This document shows, piece after piece, positions 34,274-41,999 of a DNA stretch of 64,000 nucleotides. The number at the start of each line of letters is the position of its first letter. The first letter of the stretch is position 1. The position numbers and the translations under genes were made by a program. The DNA is from Leucobacter luti (GTDB taxonomy: Bacteria > Actinomycetota > Actinomycetes > Actinomycetales > Microbacteriaceae), in assembly GCF_004217175.1 (NCBI RefSeq), contig NZ_SHKI01000003.1, positions 434,697 to 498,696 on the forward strand, written 5' to 3'. The notes under the pieces are model-generated. The model made no database searches. It worked only from the letters and a program-made list of their open reading frames with translations, and was not told where the DNA came from.

Positions 34274-35230
34274 TCAGGCTCCCTGAGCGAGGATGTCGTT
34301 GACCTCCGCCGCGTCCGGCATCGCCGTCGAGCACTCAAGGCGAGTGGCGACGATCGCTCCGGCGACGTTAGCGAAGCGGAAGATGTGTTCAAGATCCCAG
34401 CCCTCGAGCAGCCCGTGGCACAGTGCGCCGCCGAACGCGTCGCCCGAGCCGAGCCCGTTGACCACGTCGACGAAGTGAGGGGCGACCTCGACCCGCTCAG
34501 TGCGGGTCTTCGCGAGCACGCCCTTGGGGCCCTGCTTCACGACCGCAAGTTCCACACCGCGCTCAAGCAGCGCGTCGGCGGCCCGGTCCGGGTCGGTCTC
34601 GCCGACCGCGACCTCGCACTCCTCGCGGTTGCCAACGGCGACCGACACGTGGTCGAGCGCACGCCCCACCTCAGCGCTCGCCTCGGCCGGGTTCTCCCAG
34701 AACATGGGCCGATAGTCGAGGTCGAGGATCGTGTGCGTGCGGCGACCGCGCGCGGCGAGTGCGGCGTGGTGCGCGGCGCGGCTGGGCTCCTGACTGAACC
34801 CCGTGACCGTGAGCCACAGGATGCGCGCCGCGCTGATCGCCTCCGCGTCGAGGTCGCCCGCTGTGATCTCGAGATCCGGAGCCTTCGGCTCGCGGTAGAA
34901 GTAGAGCGGGAAATCGTCTGGCGGGAAGATCTCGCAGAACGTGAGGGGGGTTAGGTACTGCGGATCCACACGCACCTCGCGGGGGTCTACCCCCAGTCTG
35001 GCGAGCTCGGCAAGCAGGTAGCGCCCGAACGGGTCGTTGCCAACCCGCGAGATCAGTGCGCTCGCGCGGCCGTAGCGCGCCGCGGCGACCGCAACGTTTG
35101 CGGCGCTGCCGCCGAGGTACTTGCCAAAGCTGCTCACCTCTTCGAGCGTGACACCGCTCTGTAGCGGGTAGATGTCAACGCCGAGCCGCCCCATTACCAG
35201 TACGTCATCCGGACGCCGTGCCTCCGACAT
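34274..35230 (-). CDS. iolC: 5-dehydro-2-deoxygluconokinase (PfkB family)
   Basis: 318-residue ribokinase-fold kinase phosphorylating 5-dehydro-2-deoxy-D-gluconate. GGSAANVAVAA (40-50) is PfkB signature 1, and DVVNGLGSGDAFGGAL (about 255-270) is signature 2 with catalytic Asp264. It is the first gene of the canonical iol block and is divergent from the gntR gene. A consensus IolR-type site lies 51 bases upstream of its start. The aldolase gene begins 1 base after its stop, so coupling is tight. Confidence 0.92.
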   Translation of the reverse strand: MSEARRPDDVLVMGRLGVDIYPLQSGVTLEEVSSFGKYLGGSAANVAVAAARYGRASALISRVGNDPFGRYLLAELARLGVDPREVRVDPQYLTPLTFCEIFPPDDFPLYFYREPKAPDLEITAGDLDAEAISAARILWLTVTGFSQEPSRAAHHAALAARGRRTHTILDLDYRPMFWENPAEASAEVGRALDHVSVAVGNREECEVAVGETDPDRAADALLERGVELAVVKQGPKGVLAKTRTERVEVAPHFVDVVNGLGSGDAFGGALCHGLLEGWDLEHIFRFANVAGAIVATRLECSTAMPDAAEVNDILAQGA

Positions 35231-35280
35231 TCGATACCGCCTCTCCCGGTCAATAGCGACATCGAACGCGTCGCTGCATT

Positions 35281-35290
35281 TGTCCTAACA
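35281..35290 (+). promoter_or_regulatory. IolR-type GntR operator upstream of iolC
   Basis: TGTCCTAACA matches the C. glutamicum IolR motif KGWCHTRACA, as I recall it, at all positions. On the iolC strand it overlaps a TATTGT -10-like element, a position that blocks initiation. A weaker relative, TGTCCGTACA, lies at 35340-35349 in front of the gntR gene and may give autoregulation. Confidence 0.65.
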
Positions 35291-35397
35291 ATAGCACGAA
35301 TGAAGCGCGCCGCCAGGTCTGGGCACACCCGAGTAACATTGTCCGTACATAACGACATCGTGGTCGTCATTGTCACGTCAACCCGCGAGGAGAACCA

Positions 35398-36156
35398 ATG
35401 AGCACCGACGCCGTCTGGCCCGACGAGGTCTTCGCCGATCTCGACCGCTCGGGCCCGGTGCCCCTGTACTTCCAGATCTCTACCCGCCTCGAACGCGCCA
35501 TCCGCGAGGGCACCATTCCCGCGGGGGCCCGGCTCGAAAACGAGATCGCGATCGGCGAGCGCCTCTCGCTCTCCCGCCCAACGGTGCGCCGCGCCATCCA
35601 GGAGCTCGTCGACAAGGGGCTGCTCGTGCGTCGCCGCGGCATCGGCACCCAGGTGGTGCAGGCGCGGGTGAGTCGACCCGTCGAGCTCACGAGCCTGCAC
35701 GAGGACCTCACGCGGGTGGGCCACACGCCCACCACCCGCGTGCTCTCGCTCGAGCGCATTCCCGCCGACGACGAGACCGCGCAGCTGCTGCGCGTCCCGC
35801 TCGGTGCCGAGATCACCAGGATCCGACGCCTGCGCGGCACGGACAGCACGCCGGTCGCGATCCTCGAAAATCTGTTGCCCCCGGAGTTCTCGGACATCAC
35901 CGCAGAGGCGCTCACCGAGCACGGACTGTACGAGATCCTCCGCGCGCGCGGCATCACCATCAAGGTGGCAAACCAGACCATCGGCGCGCGGCGGGCGCAG
36001 GGCGACGAGCACGAGCTGCTCGACGTGCCGAAGGGCGGGCCGCTCCTCACCATGGACCGCGTGGCGTTCGACCAGGGCGGCCGGGTCGTCGAGGCCGGGC
36101 ACCACTGTTACCGCCCGGACCTCTACTCGTTCGAGACGACGCTCGTCTCGCGGTAA
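35398..36156 (+). CDS. iolR: GntR family (UTRA) regulator, IolR-like
   Basis: 252-residue repressor. Winged HTH at about residues 22-85 (PLYFQISTRLERAIREG, SLSRPTVRRAIQELVDKGLL, VRRRGIGT), then a UTRA effector domain ending near 240. It belongs to the HutC/UTRA branch as do IolR proteins of Corynebacterium. It is divergent from iolC and lies beside the best IolR-type operator. By analogy it represses iol transcription until an inositol-derived ligand binds. A strong hairpin (36222-36267) follows. Symbol assigned by context and family rather than by a tested match. Confidence 0.82.
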   Translation: MSTDAVWPDEVFADLDRSGPVPLYFQISTRLERAIREGTIPAGARLENEIAIGERLSLSRPTVRRAIQELVDKGLLVRRRGIGTQVVQARVSRPVELTSLHEDLTRVGHTPTTRVLSLERIPADDETAQLLRVPLGAEITRIRRLRGTDSTPVAILENLLPPEFSDITAEALTEHGLYEILRARGITIKVANQTIGARRAQGDEHELLDVPKGGPLLTMDRVAFDQGGRVVEAGHHCYRPDLYSFETTLVSR

Positions 36157-36221
36157 CCCGGTCGCGGGCGCGGGCTCGCTCGCGGCGCAGCTCACAGCGC
36201 GCTCGCCCGCACAGACAGCAC

Positions 36222-36267
36222 CAGGCCCCGGTGGGGGTGGGGAGCACCCCACCCCCACCGGGGCCTG
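36222..36267 (+). terminator. Strong hairpin terminator after gntR
   Basis: Perfect 21-base-pair stem (36222-36242 with 36247-36267) around the loop AGCA. It follows the gntR stop by about 65 bases and may also stop transcription arriving from the minus-strand gene at 36324. Confidence 0.75.
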
Positions 36268-36323
36268 TCTCACGCGGCCTCAGCGCTCGCGCTCCCGCGG
36301 CGAGCTGAGGCCGGAACCGGAGC

Positions 36324-36470
36324 CTACTGACCCGAGCTCAACCACCGCCCCAGCGGCTTCCGTGCCACGATCAGCAGCGCGCCAAGCACGAGCCCGGTCG
36401 CGGATCCGCCGCAGCGGCAGCCGCCGACAGTGTCAGCCGCACCGGGTAGCCCGGGCTCCCGCCGCACCAT
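36324..36470 (-). CDS. Possible small membrane protein
   Basis: A 48-codon frame starting inside the end of the MshA-like gene (38-base overlap). The C-terminal half, GSATGLVLGALLIVARKP, could form one membrane helix with a basic flank, and a Cys-rich turn (CRCGG) precedes it. No family recognised, and the start is a guess. It could be real, since the composition of its second half differs from the Arg/Pro noise of antisense frames, but evidence is thin. Confidence 0.3.
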   Translation of the reverse strand: MVRREPGLPGAADTVGGCRCGGSATGLVLGALLIVARKPLGRWLSSGQ

Positions 36471-37731
36471 CGGACACCACCGGCCCCGCACCCGCACGGG
36501 CAGCGAGCAGCCCGCGATACGCCGCCAGCAAGCTCTCCGCGGACGCACCCCAGCTCCTCCCGAGCGCGTGGGCCCTGGCCGCCCGCGACATCGCGGCCAT
36601 GCGCTCCGGATCGTCGAGCAGCGCGGCGATCACCGCCGCCCACTCGCGCGGGTCGTCGCCGCGCACCAGCACACCCGTCTCGCCGTCACGCACCGCCTCG
36701 CGCAGGCCGCCGGCAGCGCGGGCAACCACCGGCACTCCGGAGGCCGCCGCCTCGAGCGCCACAAGCCCGAAGGTCTCGGTGTGCGACGGCACCACCATGA
36801 GCGTTGCGCGACGAATGCGCGCCGCGAGCTCAGGCCGCGGGAGCGCCCCCTCGAACGCGACAGAGCCGAGCAGCCCGAGCCGCGCCGCCTGCTCGTGCAG
36901 GCCGCGTGCGTAGTCGTCACCGTCGGGCGGCGGGGCCCCGACGATGCGCAGCGCCGGCCGCCGCGCCGCCGGGATCGCCGCGAGCGCGTCGAGCGCGAGA
37001 TCGAAGCCCTTGAGCGGGTGGAGGCGCCCCACCGCGATCACCTCGGCCGCGCCGCCGCGCGCAAACCACTCGTCGCGCTCGGCGCACTCCCGCGTGTGGC
37101 ACGGCCGGAACAGCTCGGTGTCCACCCCCAGCGGGACCACGCAGACTCGCTCAGGGGCGCCACCGAGATCCGCGACGATCGTGCCGCGCTCGGCCTCGCT
37201 CACCGCGATGAGCGCGTCGGCCTCGCGCGCGAGACGCCGCTCCCCTGCAAGGCGCCCGGGAGACTCCGGCCGTTCACCCGGCAACGCCGAGCCCTCGGGG
37301 ACAGCGATCGAGTGAAAGCTCTGCACGAGCGGCGTGCCGGTCCGCCGCGCCACGGGCAGCGCGGCGATCCCGGAGAACCAGTGCTCAGCGTGGAGCACGT
37401 CGGCCGGCTCGCGCGCGAGCTCAGCCGCGAGCTGGGCGCCAAACTCAGCCATGACCGGCTCGTGCTCAGCCTTGGCCAGCAATCGCGCGGGGCCGGCGTC
37501 AATGTGCACGACCTCGAGGCCGGGGGTGAGCTCCACGCGCGCCGCCGCCGCCGGATCAGCGCGCCGCGTGAAGATCCTGATCGCGTGCCCGGCCCGAGCC
37601 AGCGCCTCGGCCTGGGCCAGCACGACGACGTTCATGCCGCCGGCGTCCTTGGTGCCCGGCACGTCGAGCGGGGAGGTGTGCAGCATAACGAAACCAACTC
37701 GCAGCCGCGACGGTCCCCCGGTGACACTCAT
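36433..37731 (-). CDS. Family 4 glycosyltransferase, MshA paralogue
   Basis: 432-residue GT-B glycosyltransferase. [18 protein letters not shown] near residue 27, EHWFSGIAALPVA, GVDTELFRP and [17 protein letters not shown] (the E-x7-E donor motif) mirror MshA, the enzyme that joins UDP-GlcNAc to inositol 1-phosphate in mycothiol synthesis. A second protein of this type is encoded at 60771, beside inositol-phosphate synthase and mshB, and that one is the better MshA candidate. This copy may act on another acceptor, or be a duplicate. It is monocistronic or paired only with the doubtful small frame at 36324. Confidence 0.82.
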   Translation of the reverse strand: MSVTGGPSRLRVGFVMLHTSPLDVPGTKDAGGMNVVVLAQAEALARAGHAIRIFTRRADPAAAARVELTPGLEVVHIDAGPARLLAKAEHEPVMAEFGAQLAAELAREPADVLHAEHWFSGIAALPVARRTGTPLVQSFHSIAVPEGSALPGERPESPGRLAGERRLAREADALIAVSEAERGTIVADLGGAPERVCVVPLGVDTELFRPCHTRECAERDEWFARGGAAEVIAVGRLHPLKGFDLALDALAAIPAARRPALRIVGAPPPDGDDYARGLHEQAARLGLLGSVAFEGALPRPELAARIRRATLMVVPSHTETFGLVALEAAASGVPVVARAAGGLREAVRDGETGVLVRGDDPREWAAVIAALLDDPERMAAMSRAARAHALGRSWGASAESLLAAYRGLLAARAGAGPVVSDGAAGARATRCG

Positions 37732-37791
37732 TCGGCGAGCCTAGCCCGAACCGGGGCGCTGAGAAAAGCTCGGGCCACGGCCGAACGCGCG

Positions 37792-37820
37792 TTGACCCAT
37801 ACCCCTAGGGGGTATACACT
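37792..37820 (+). promoter_or_regulatory. copZ promoter with CsoR-type copper operator
   Basis: TTGACC (37792-37797), 17 bases and TACACT (37815-37820). The near-perfect palindrome ATACCCCTAGGGGGTAT (37799-37815) fills the spacer and matches the G/C-tract inverted repeat bound by CsoR, the Cu(I)-sensing repressor of actinobacteria and Bacillus. No csoR gene is in the window. Confidence 0.8.
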
Positions 37821-37856
37821 GAGGGGCACCACAGTCACCCCACCCAGAGGAGCGCC

Positions 37857-38078
37857 ATGAGCACCGCGTCCACCATCGCCGATTTCACCGTCACCGGAAT
37901 GACCTGCGGCCACTGCGAACTGTCCGTGCGCGAGGAGGTCGAGGCCCTCCCCGGCGTCGCCAGCGTCGCGGTCAGCGCGCAGACCGGCAAGCTCAGCGTC
38001 GAGACCGATGGCACCGTCACCGACGCCGCCATTACCGCCGCGGTCACCGAGGCCGGCTACGCCGCAGCGCGCGCCTAG
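37857..38078 (+). CDS. copZ: Heavy-metal-associated copper chaperone (CopZ-like)
   Basis: 73-residue single HMA domain. GMTCGHC provides Cys17 and Cys20, the Cu(I)-binding pair, and the beta-alpha-beta-beta-alpha-beta length is complete. It shuttles Cu(I) to a P-type exporter or to the CsoR sensor. Its promoter carries a CsoR-type operator, so it should be copper-inducible. No copA or csoR adjoins it, so it is a lone member of the copper regulon in this stretch. AGAGGAG precedes the ATG at 37857. Confidence 0.92.
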   Translation: MSTASTIADFTVTGMTCGHCELSVREEVEALPGVASVAVSAQTGKLSVETDGTVTDAAITAAVTEAGYAAARA

Positions 38079-38087
38079 GGCGCCGGT

Positions 38088-38115
38088 GCCGCGGCCGCGT
38101 CAGTGCGGCCGCGGC
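38088..38115. terminator. Bidirectional hairpin between copZ and Lrp gene
   Basis: Perfect 11-base-pair stem GCCGCGGCCGC (38088-38098) / GCGGCCGCGGC (38105-38115) with a 6-base loop. The loop contains the stop codon of the convergent Lrp-type gene, so the hairpin can serve both genes. Confidence 0.6.
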
Positions 38116-39053
38116 GCCGCCACTCGCGGCCCCGGCGCGGCGTCGACCCCGCCGGCCGACTCTGAAAAGCCGTACAGCTCCTTGCTGATGCGCAGGTGAG
38201 ACCACGAATCAACCGACGACACCTGCTCAATGCCGTGCAGCGCATCGAGCTTCGCGAGCAGCGCCGCGTGCGTGTCGGCGGAGACCGTGCCGATCAGGTC
38301 GTAGTTTCCCGTCGACACGGCGAGAAACTCCGGCTCGATCGCGCGAATCGGCGCGAGGGCGGCCTCGAGGTCGCCCCGCACCCGGATCCCGAGCCCGAGC
38401 GGCGGGGGCCCCTCCTGCTGATCCCGCACCGGCAGCCCCACGATCTTCACGGCGCGCATGTGGCGCAGGCGCTGCAGCCGGTTCCGCGCGCTCGCGGCCG
38501 ACACCCCCGCCGCGACGCCGAGCTCGCGGAACGTGGCGCGCCCGTCCCGCTCAAGCGCGAGCAGCATGCGCCGATCCGCATCGTCGATGCGCAGCGGCGC
38601 ACCCCCGACCTCCGGGAGCGGCGAGTCAATGTTGACCACGATGCGCTCGTAGCTGTTGCAATTGAGCTCGTTCACCCCGGGGATCGAGCGGATGCGGTTC
38701 AGCACCTCCTGATGCTGCGCGTCAGAGCCGACGCGCACCTCGGTATCGACGTCGTAGCTGCCCGCGATCGCCGAGACGAAACACGTCTCAGGGATCTCCG
38801 CCAGCTGCCGCAGAATCGGCCCGCTCGGCGCCGAGGTGGCGATGAGGATGTACGAGTACCGGGTGATCCCCATCAGGCCGGGGTGCACCGTGGCGGTGAT
38901 GCGCATCCGATTCTGCGCGAGCGCTGCCGCGACGATCTCCGCCACCGTCTGTCGCGGCACGCCGAGCCGGCGGGCCACGTCGGTGTAACTCATGCGCCCG
39001 TCTTCGCGCAGCTCTCGCAGCACCCCCCGCTCGGTCTCTTCCGCAGTCTTCAC
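38100..39053 (-). CDS. Lrp/AsnC family regulator with two HTH-RAM units
   Basis: 317-residue protein, about twice the usual Lrp length (150). The first HTH (GRMSYTDVARRLGVPRQTV, about residues 19-37) is followed by an AsnC/RAM-type domain. A second HTH (RATFRELGVAAGVSAASARNRL, roughly residues 177-198) is followed by a second RAM-like domain. Such tandem Lrp proteins occur in actinobacteria. It is divergent from the NCS1 permease and alcohol dehydrogenase genes, with 213 bases between, and probably controls them in response to their substrate. The C-terminal 25 residues are low-complexity. Confidence 0.85.
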   Translation of the reverse strand: MKTAEETERGVLRELREDGRMSYTDVARRLGVPRQTVAEIVAAALAQNRMRITATVHPGLMGITRYSYILIATSAPSGPILRQLAEIPETCFVSAIAGSYDVDTEVRVGSDAQHQEVLNRIRSIPGVNELNCNSYERIVVNIDSPLPEVGGAPLRIDDADRRMLLALERDGRATFRELGVAAGVSAASARNRLQRLRHMRAVKIVGLPVRDQQEGPPPLGLGIRVRGDLEAALAPIRAIEPEFLAVSTGNYDLIGTVSADTHAALLAKLDALHGIEQVSSVDSWSHLRISKELYGFSESAGGVDAAPGPRVAAPRPH

Positions 39054-39266
39054 GCCGCCTCCACCTCGATTATTCGCGTCACTCGCGCCAACAGATCAAC
39101 AGATCAGTCCTGAGTTGACTGCGAATCTGTGTTGAATGTTCGCAGATTGCTTACACATTCACAAGATGGCCGCAGTGAGGCCGAGATTTTGACGCTCGCG
39201 GCGACGCGAGTGCGTACAGTATTCCCCGTCGGCACGTACGCCAAGAGCTCGATGAGGAGAACGCAG

Positions 39267-40823
39267 ATGTCAACACAGGTGAGCAGCGATACTGACACCG
39301 CGACCTTCGCGGTCGAAGCGCACGGGATCAACCCGATCCCAGTGGCCGAGCGGTGGGCGCGTCCAAAGGACGTCTTCGGGCTGATTTTCGGGGGCGCGAA
39401 CAGCATCTCCACCGCCGTGCTCGGCACCTTCGCCGTGGTGTTCGGCCTCACCTTCTGGGACGGCCTCCTCGCAATCGTGCTCGGCGTGCTCCTCGGGTCG
39501 CTGCTGCTCGTGCCGATGGTGTTCTTCGGCCCGCGCACCGGCACCAACAACGCCGTCTCATCGTCCGCGCACTTCGGCGCGCACGGCCGCCTGATCGGCT
39601 CACTCCTCGCGCTGCTCGGCGCGTTTACGTTCCTGGCGCTCGCGGTGTGGGCCTCGGGAGACGCGCTGCTCGCCTCGCTGGCGCGCATCTTCGGCTTCGA
39701 GGTGACGCCACTCGCCTCCGGCGCGGTCTATGTGCTCATGGCGGTGCTGCTCATCGTGATCTGCGTCTTCGGCTACAAACTGCTCGTCGTCCTCAACCGC
39801 TTCGTTCCGCCCGTGGTGGCGGCGCTGTTCATCGTCGGCATCGTGATCTACGCGAACCAGCCGAGCTTCGGCGAGGTGCTCGCCACGGACGTGGCCGACC
39901 GCTGGAGCGATCCGCTCTACATCGGCGGGTTCATCGGCGCGATGCTCATCGCGATGTCGTGCCCGATCTCGTACGGCCCGTTCCTCGGCGACTACTCGCG
40001 CTACGTTGCCGGCACCGTGAGCACGCGGCGTCTCGGACTCGCAGTGCTCCTCGCGCAGCTGGCCTGCCTCGGCGCGTTCGTGTTCGGCCACATCACCGCG
40101 AGCGTCATCGCCGTGGACAACCCCGCCATGATCATGAGCGGCGACTACGTGGGCGGCCTCGTGGGCAGCACCCCCGCGTGGTTCTTCATCCCGCTCGCGC
40201 TCATCAGCGTGGCCGGCGGCATCACCACGGGCACCAGCCTCCTCTACGGCACCGGACTCGACTTCTCAAGCATCGTTGTCGTGCTGAACCGCGTGGTCTC
40301 GACCGTGCTCATCGGCGCGGTCACCGTGGTGTTCGTGCTCGTGGGGAAGTTCGTGTTCGACATCGTGCAGAGCGTCACCGCGCTCTCGACGATCCTCGTC
40401 GTGTGCACGGTGCCGTGGATCGTAATCATGATGATCGGCTTCGTCACGCGCCGCGGCTGGTACGAGGTCGAATCGCTGCTCGTGTTCAGTCGCCGGCAGC
40501 GCGGCGGGAAGTACTGGTTCACGCACGGCTGGAACCTCAACGCCGTGATCGCCTGGGTGCTCGGCGCCGGGACCGCGCTGCTCTTCGTGAACCTGCCGGG
40601 CCAGTTCGTGGGGCCGCTCTCGGGCCTCGCCGGCGGTGTGGACATCAGCCTGCTCGTGGCGCTCGCACTTCCCGCGGCGGCCTACTGGCTCCTCCTCGCC
40701 CTCAACCCCGACCCGCGCTTCGTATTTGGCCCGGACGGCGCACGCGGGATCCCCGTGCGCACCGGGCGCACCGCAACCCCCATCACCGGCGGACGCCCCG
40801 CCACCGCACCCCGAGGAGCCTAA
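39267..40823 (+). CDS. NCS1 family permease (purine/cytosine/hydantoin type)
   Basis: 518-residue membrane protein with about 12 hydrophobic segments. GLIFGGANSISTAVLGTF near the start, the FGPRTGTNNAVSSSAHFG block and CPISYGPFLGDYSRY are characteristic of NCS1 nucleobase:cation symporters. GAGGAGA before the ATG at 39267 rules out the 46-codon longer frame. The next gene starts 4 bases after its stop. The upstream intergenic region contains an imperfect inverted repeat around 39119-39148 that may bind the divergent Lrp protein. Substrate could be a nucleobase, allantoin or another N-heterocycle. Confidence 0.88.
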   Translation: MSTQVSSDTDTATFAVEAHGINPIPVAERWARPKDVFGLIFGGANSISTAVLGTFAVVFGLTFWDGLLAIVLGVLLGSLLLVPMVFFGPRTGTNNAVSSSAHFGAHGRLIGSLLALLGAFTFLALAVWASGDALLASLARIFGFEVTPLASGAVYVLMAVLLIVICVFGYKLLVVLNRFVPPVVAALFIVGIVIYANQPSFGEVLATDVADRWSDPLYIGGFIGAMLIAMSCPISYGPFLGDYSRYVAGTVSTRRLGLAVLLAQLACLGAFVFGHITASVIAVDNPAMIMSGDYVGGLVGSTPAWFFIPLALISVAGGITTGTSLLYGTGLDFSSIVVVLNRVVSTVLIGAVTVVFVLVGKFVFDIVQSVTALSTILVVCTVPWIVIMMIGFVTRRGWYEVESLLVFSRRQRGGKYWFTHGWNLNAVIAWVLGAGTALLFVNLPGQFVGPLSGLAGGVDISLLVALALPAAAYWLLLALNPDPRFVFGPDGARGIPVRTGRTATPITGGRPATAPRGA

Positions 40824-40827
40824 CCAC

Positions 40828-41952
40828 GTGAACGCACGAACCGCCACCGCCGCCGTCTACCGGGGCGCAGGCCCAGACGTCGAGATCACCGAGATCACCG
40901 TCGCCGCACCGCGGCGCGGCGAGGTACTGGTCGAGATCCGGGCCTCCGGCGTGTGCGGCTCAGACCGCCACGTGATCGACGGTGAGTGGCACGTCCCCTC
41001 CCCGACGGTCATGGGGCACGAGGGCGCCGGGATCATCGTGGAGCTGGGCGCGGACGTCACCGGCCTCGCGGTCGGCGACCACGTCTCTCTCGTGTGGAAC
41101 CAGGCCTGCCAGCGCTGCGTCAATTGCCAGTCGGGAAAGCCGTGGGCGTGCACCGACCTGGTGTCGAACGACTGCGTGATGCCCGACGGCACCACGCGGC
41201 TTGCACGCGGCGAGGAGGCGGTGTACCCGTACCTCGCGGTCGGCTCCATGAGCGAGTACGCCGTGGTTCCGGCGAGCGCCGCGATCCGCATGCCGTCCGA
41301 GCTCCCCTTCGAGATCGCAGCGCTGATCAGCTGCTCCATCCACACCGGCCTGGGCGCGGTGCAGAACAACGCGCGCGTTTCGGCGGGCGAGTCCTCGGTG
41401 GTGGTGGGCTGCGGCGGGGTGGGGCTCTCGATCGTGATGGGGCTCCGGCTCGCCGGGGCGCACCCGATCATCGCGGTCGACCGCAACCCCGAAAAGCTCG
41501 CCCTCGCCCTCGAGGCCGGCGCGACGCACGCGCTCCTCGCCGACGAGCACACCGCAGCCCAGATCCAGGAGCTCACGGCGGGCGGAGCCGACGTCGCCTT
41601 CGAGGCGATCGGAAACCCGCGGACGATCCAGCAGCTTCCCGGGCACGTGCGGCTCGGTGGCCGGGCGGTGCTCGTGGGCATGCCGCCCGAGGACGCACCG
41701 ATCCCGCTCGACGTCCTCGACCTCTGCTATCGCGGCATCACCGTGATCGCGTCGAACTACGGCGGCGGCGTGCCGGCCAGGGACTTCCCCCGGTACGCGG
41801 CGCTCTACCTCGACGGGCGGTTGCCGCTCGACGCCCTCGTCTCACACCGGATCTCGATTCACGACGTGAACGAGGCGTTCCGCGTGATGCGTTCCGGCGC
41901 GGACGCCCGCAGCGTCATCGTCTTCGAGGGCGCGAACCCCGCCACCGCGTAG
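40828..41952 (+). CDS. Zinc-dependent alcohol dehydrogenase (MDR, class III-like)
   Basis: 374-residue medium-chain dehydrogenase. Catalytic zinc ligands Cys43 (GVCGSD) and His64/Glu65 (GHEG) are present, and a full structural-zinc set Cys94, Cys97, Cys100 and Cys108 lies in QACQRCVNCQSGKPWAC. The Rossmann motif is GCGGVGLS in the middle. It resembles class III ADH and S-(hydroxymethyl)mycothiol dehydrogenase. GTG at 40828 with GAGGAG upstream. The 4-base gap after the NCS1 permease makes an operon. The substrate is probably an alcohol or amino-alcohol linked to what the permease imports (inference). Confidence 0.88.
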   Translation: MNARTATAAVYRGAGPDVEITEITVAAPRRGEVLVEIRASGVCGSDRHVIDGEWHVPSPTVMGHEGAGIIVELGADVTGLAVGDHVSLVWNQACQRCVNCQSGKPWACTDLVSNDCVMPDGTTRLARGEEAVYPYLAVGSMSEYAVVPASAAIRMPSELPFEIAALISCSIHTGLGAVQNNARVSAGESSVVVGCGGVGLSIVMGLRLAGAHPIIAVDRNPEKLALALEAGATHALLADEHTAAQIQELTAGGADVAFEAIGNPRTIQQLPGHVRLGGRAVLVGMPPEDAPIPLDVLDLCYRGITVIASNYGGGVPARDFPRYAALYLDGRLPLDALVSHRISIHDVNEAFRVMRSGADARSVIVFEGANPATA

Positions 41953-41999
41953 CGCCCGGGCGCCGGCCCGCCCCAGCGCGGGTTGATAGGGTCGGCAGC

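Noticed and set aside
40986..41999. Upstream half of the long frame leading into the CDF exporter, as a fusion protein
   Set aside because: It overlaps the alcohol dehydrogenase gene in another frame and is Arg/Pro-rich; the CDF protein is complete from the ATG at 42000.
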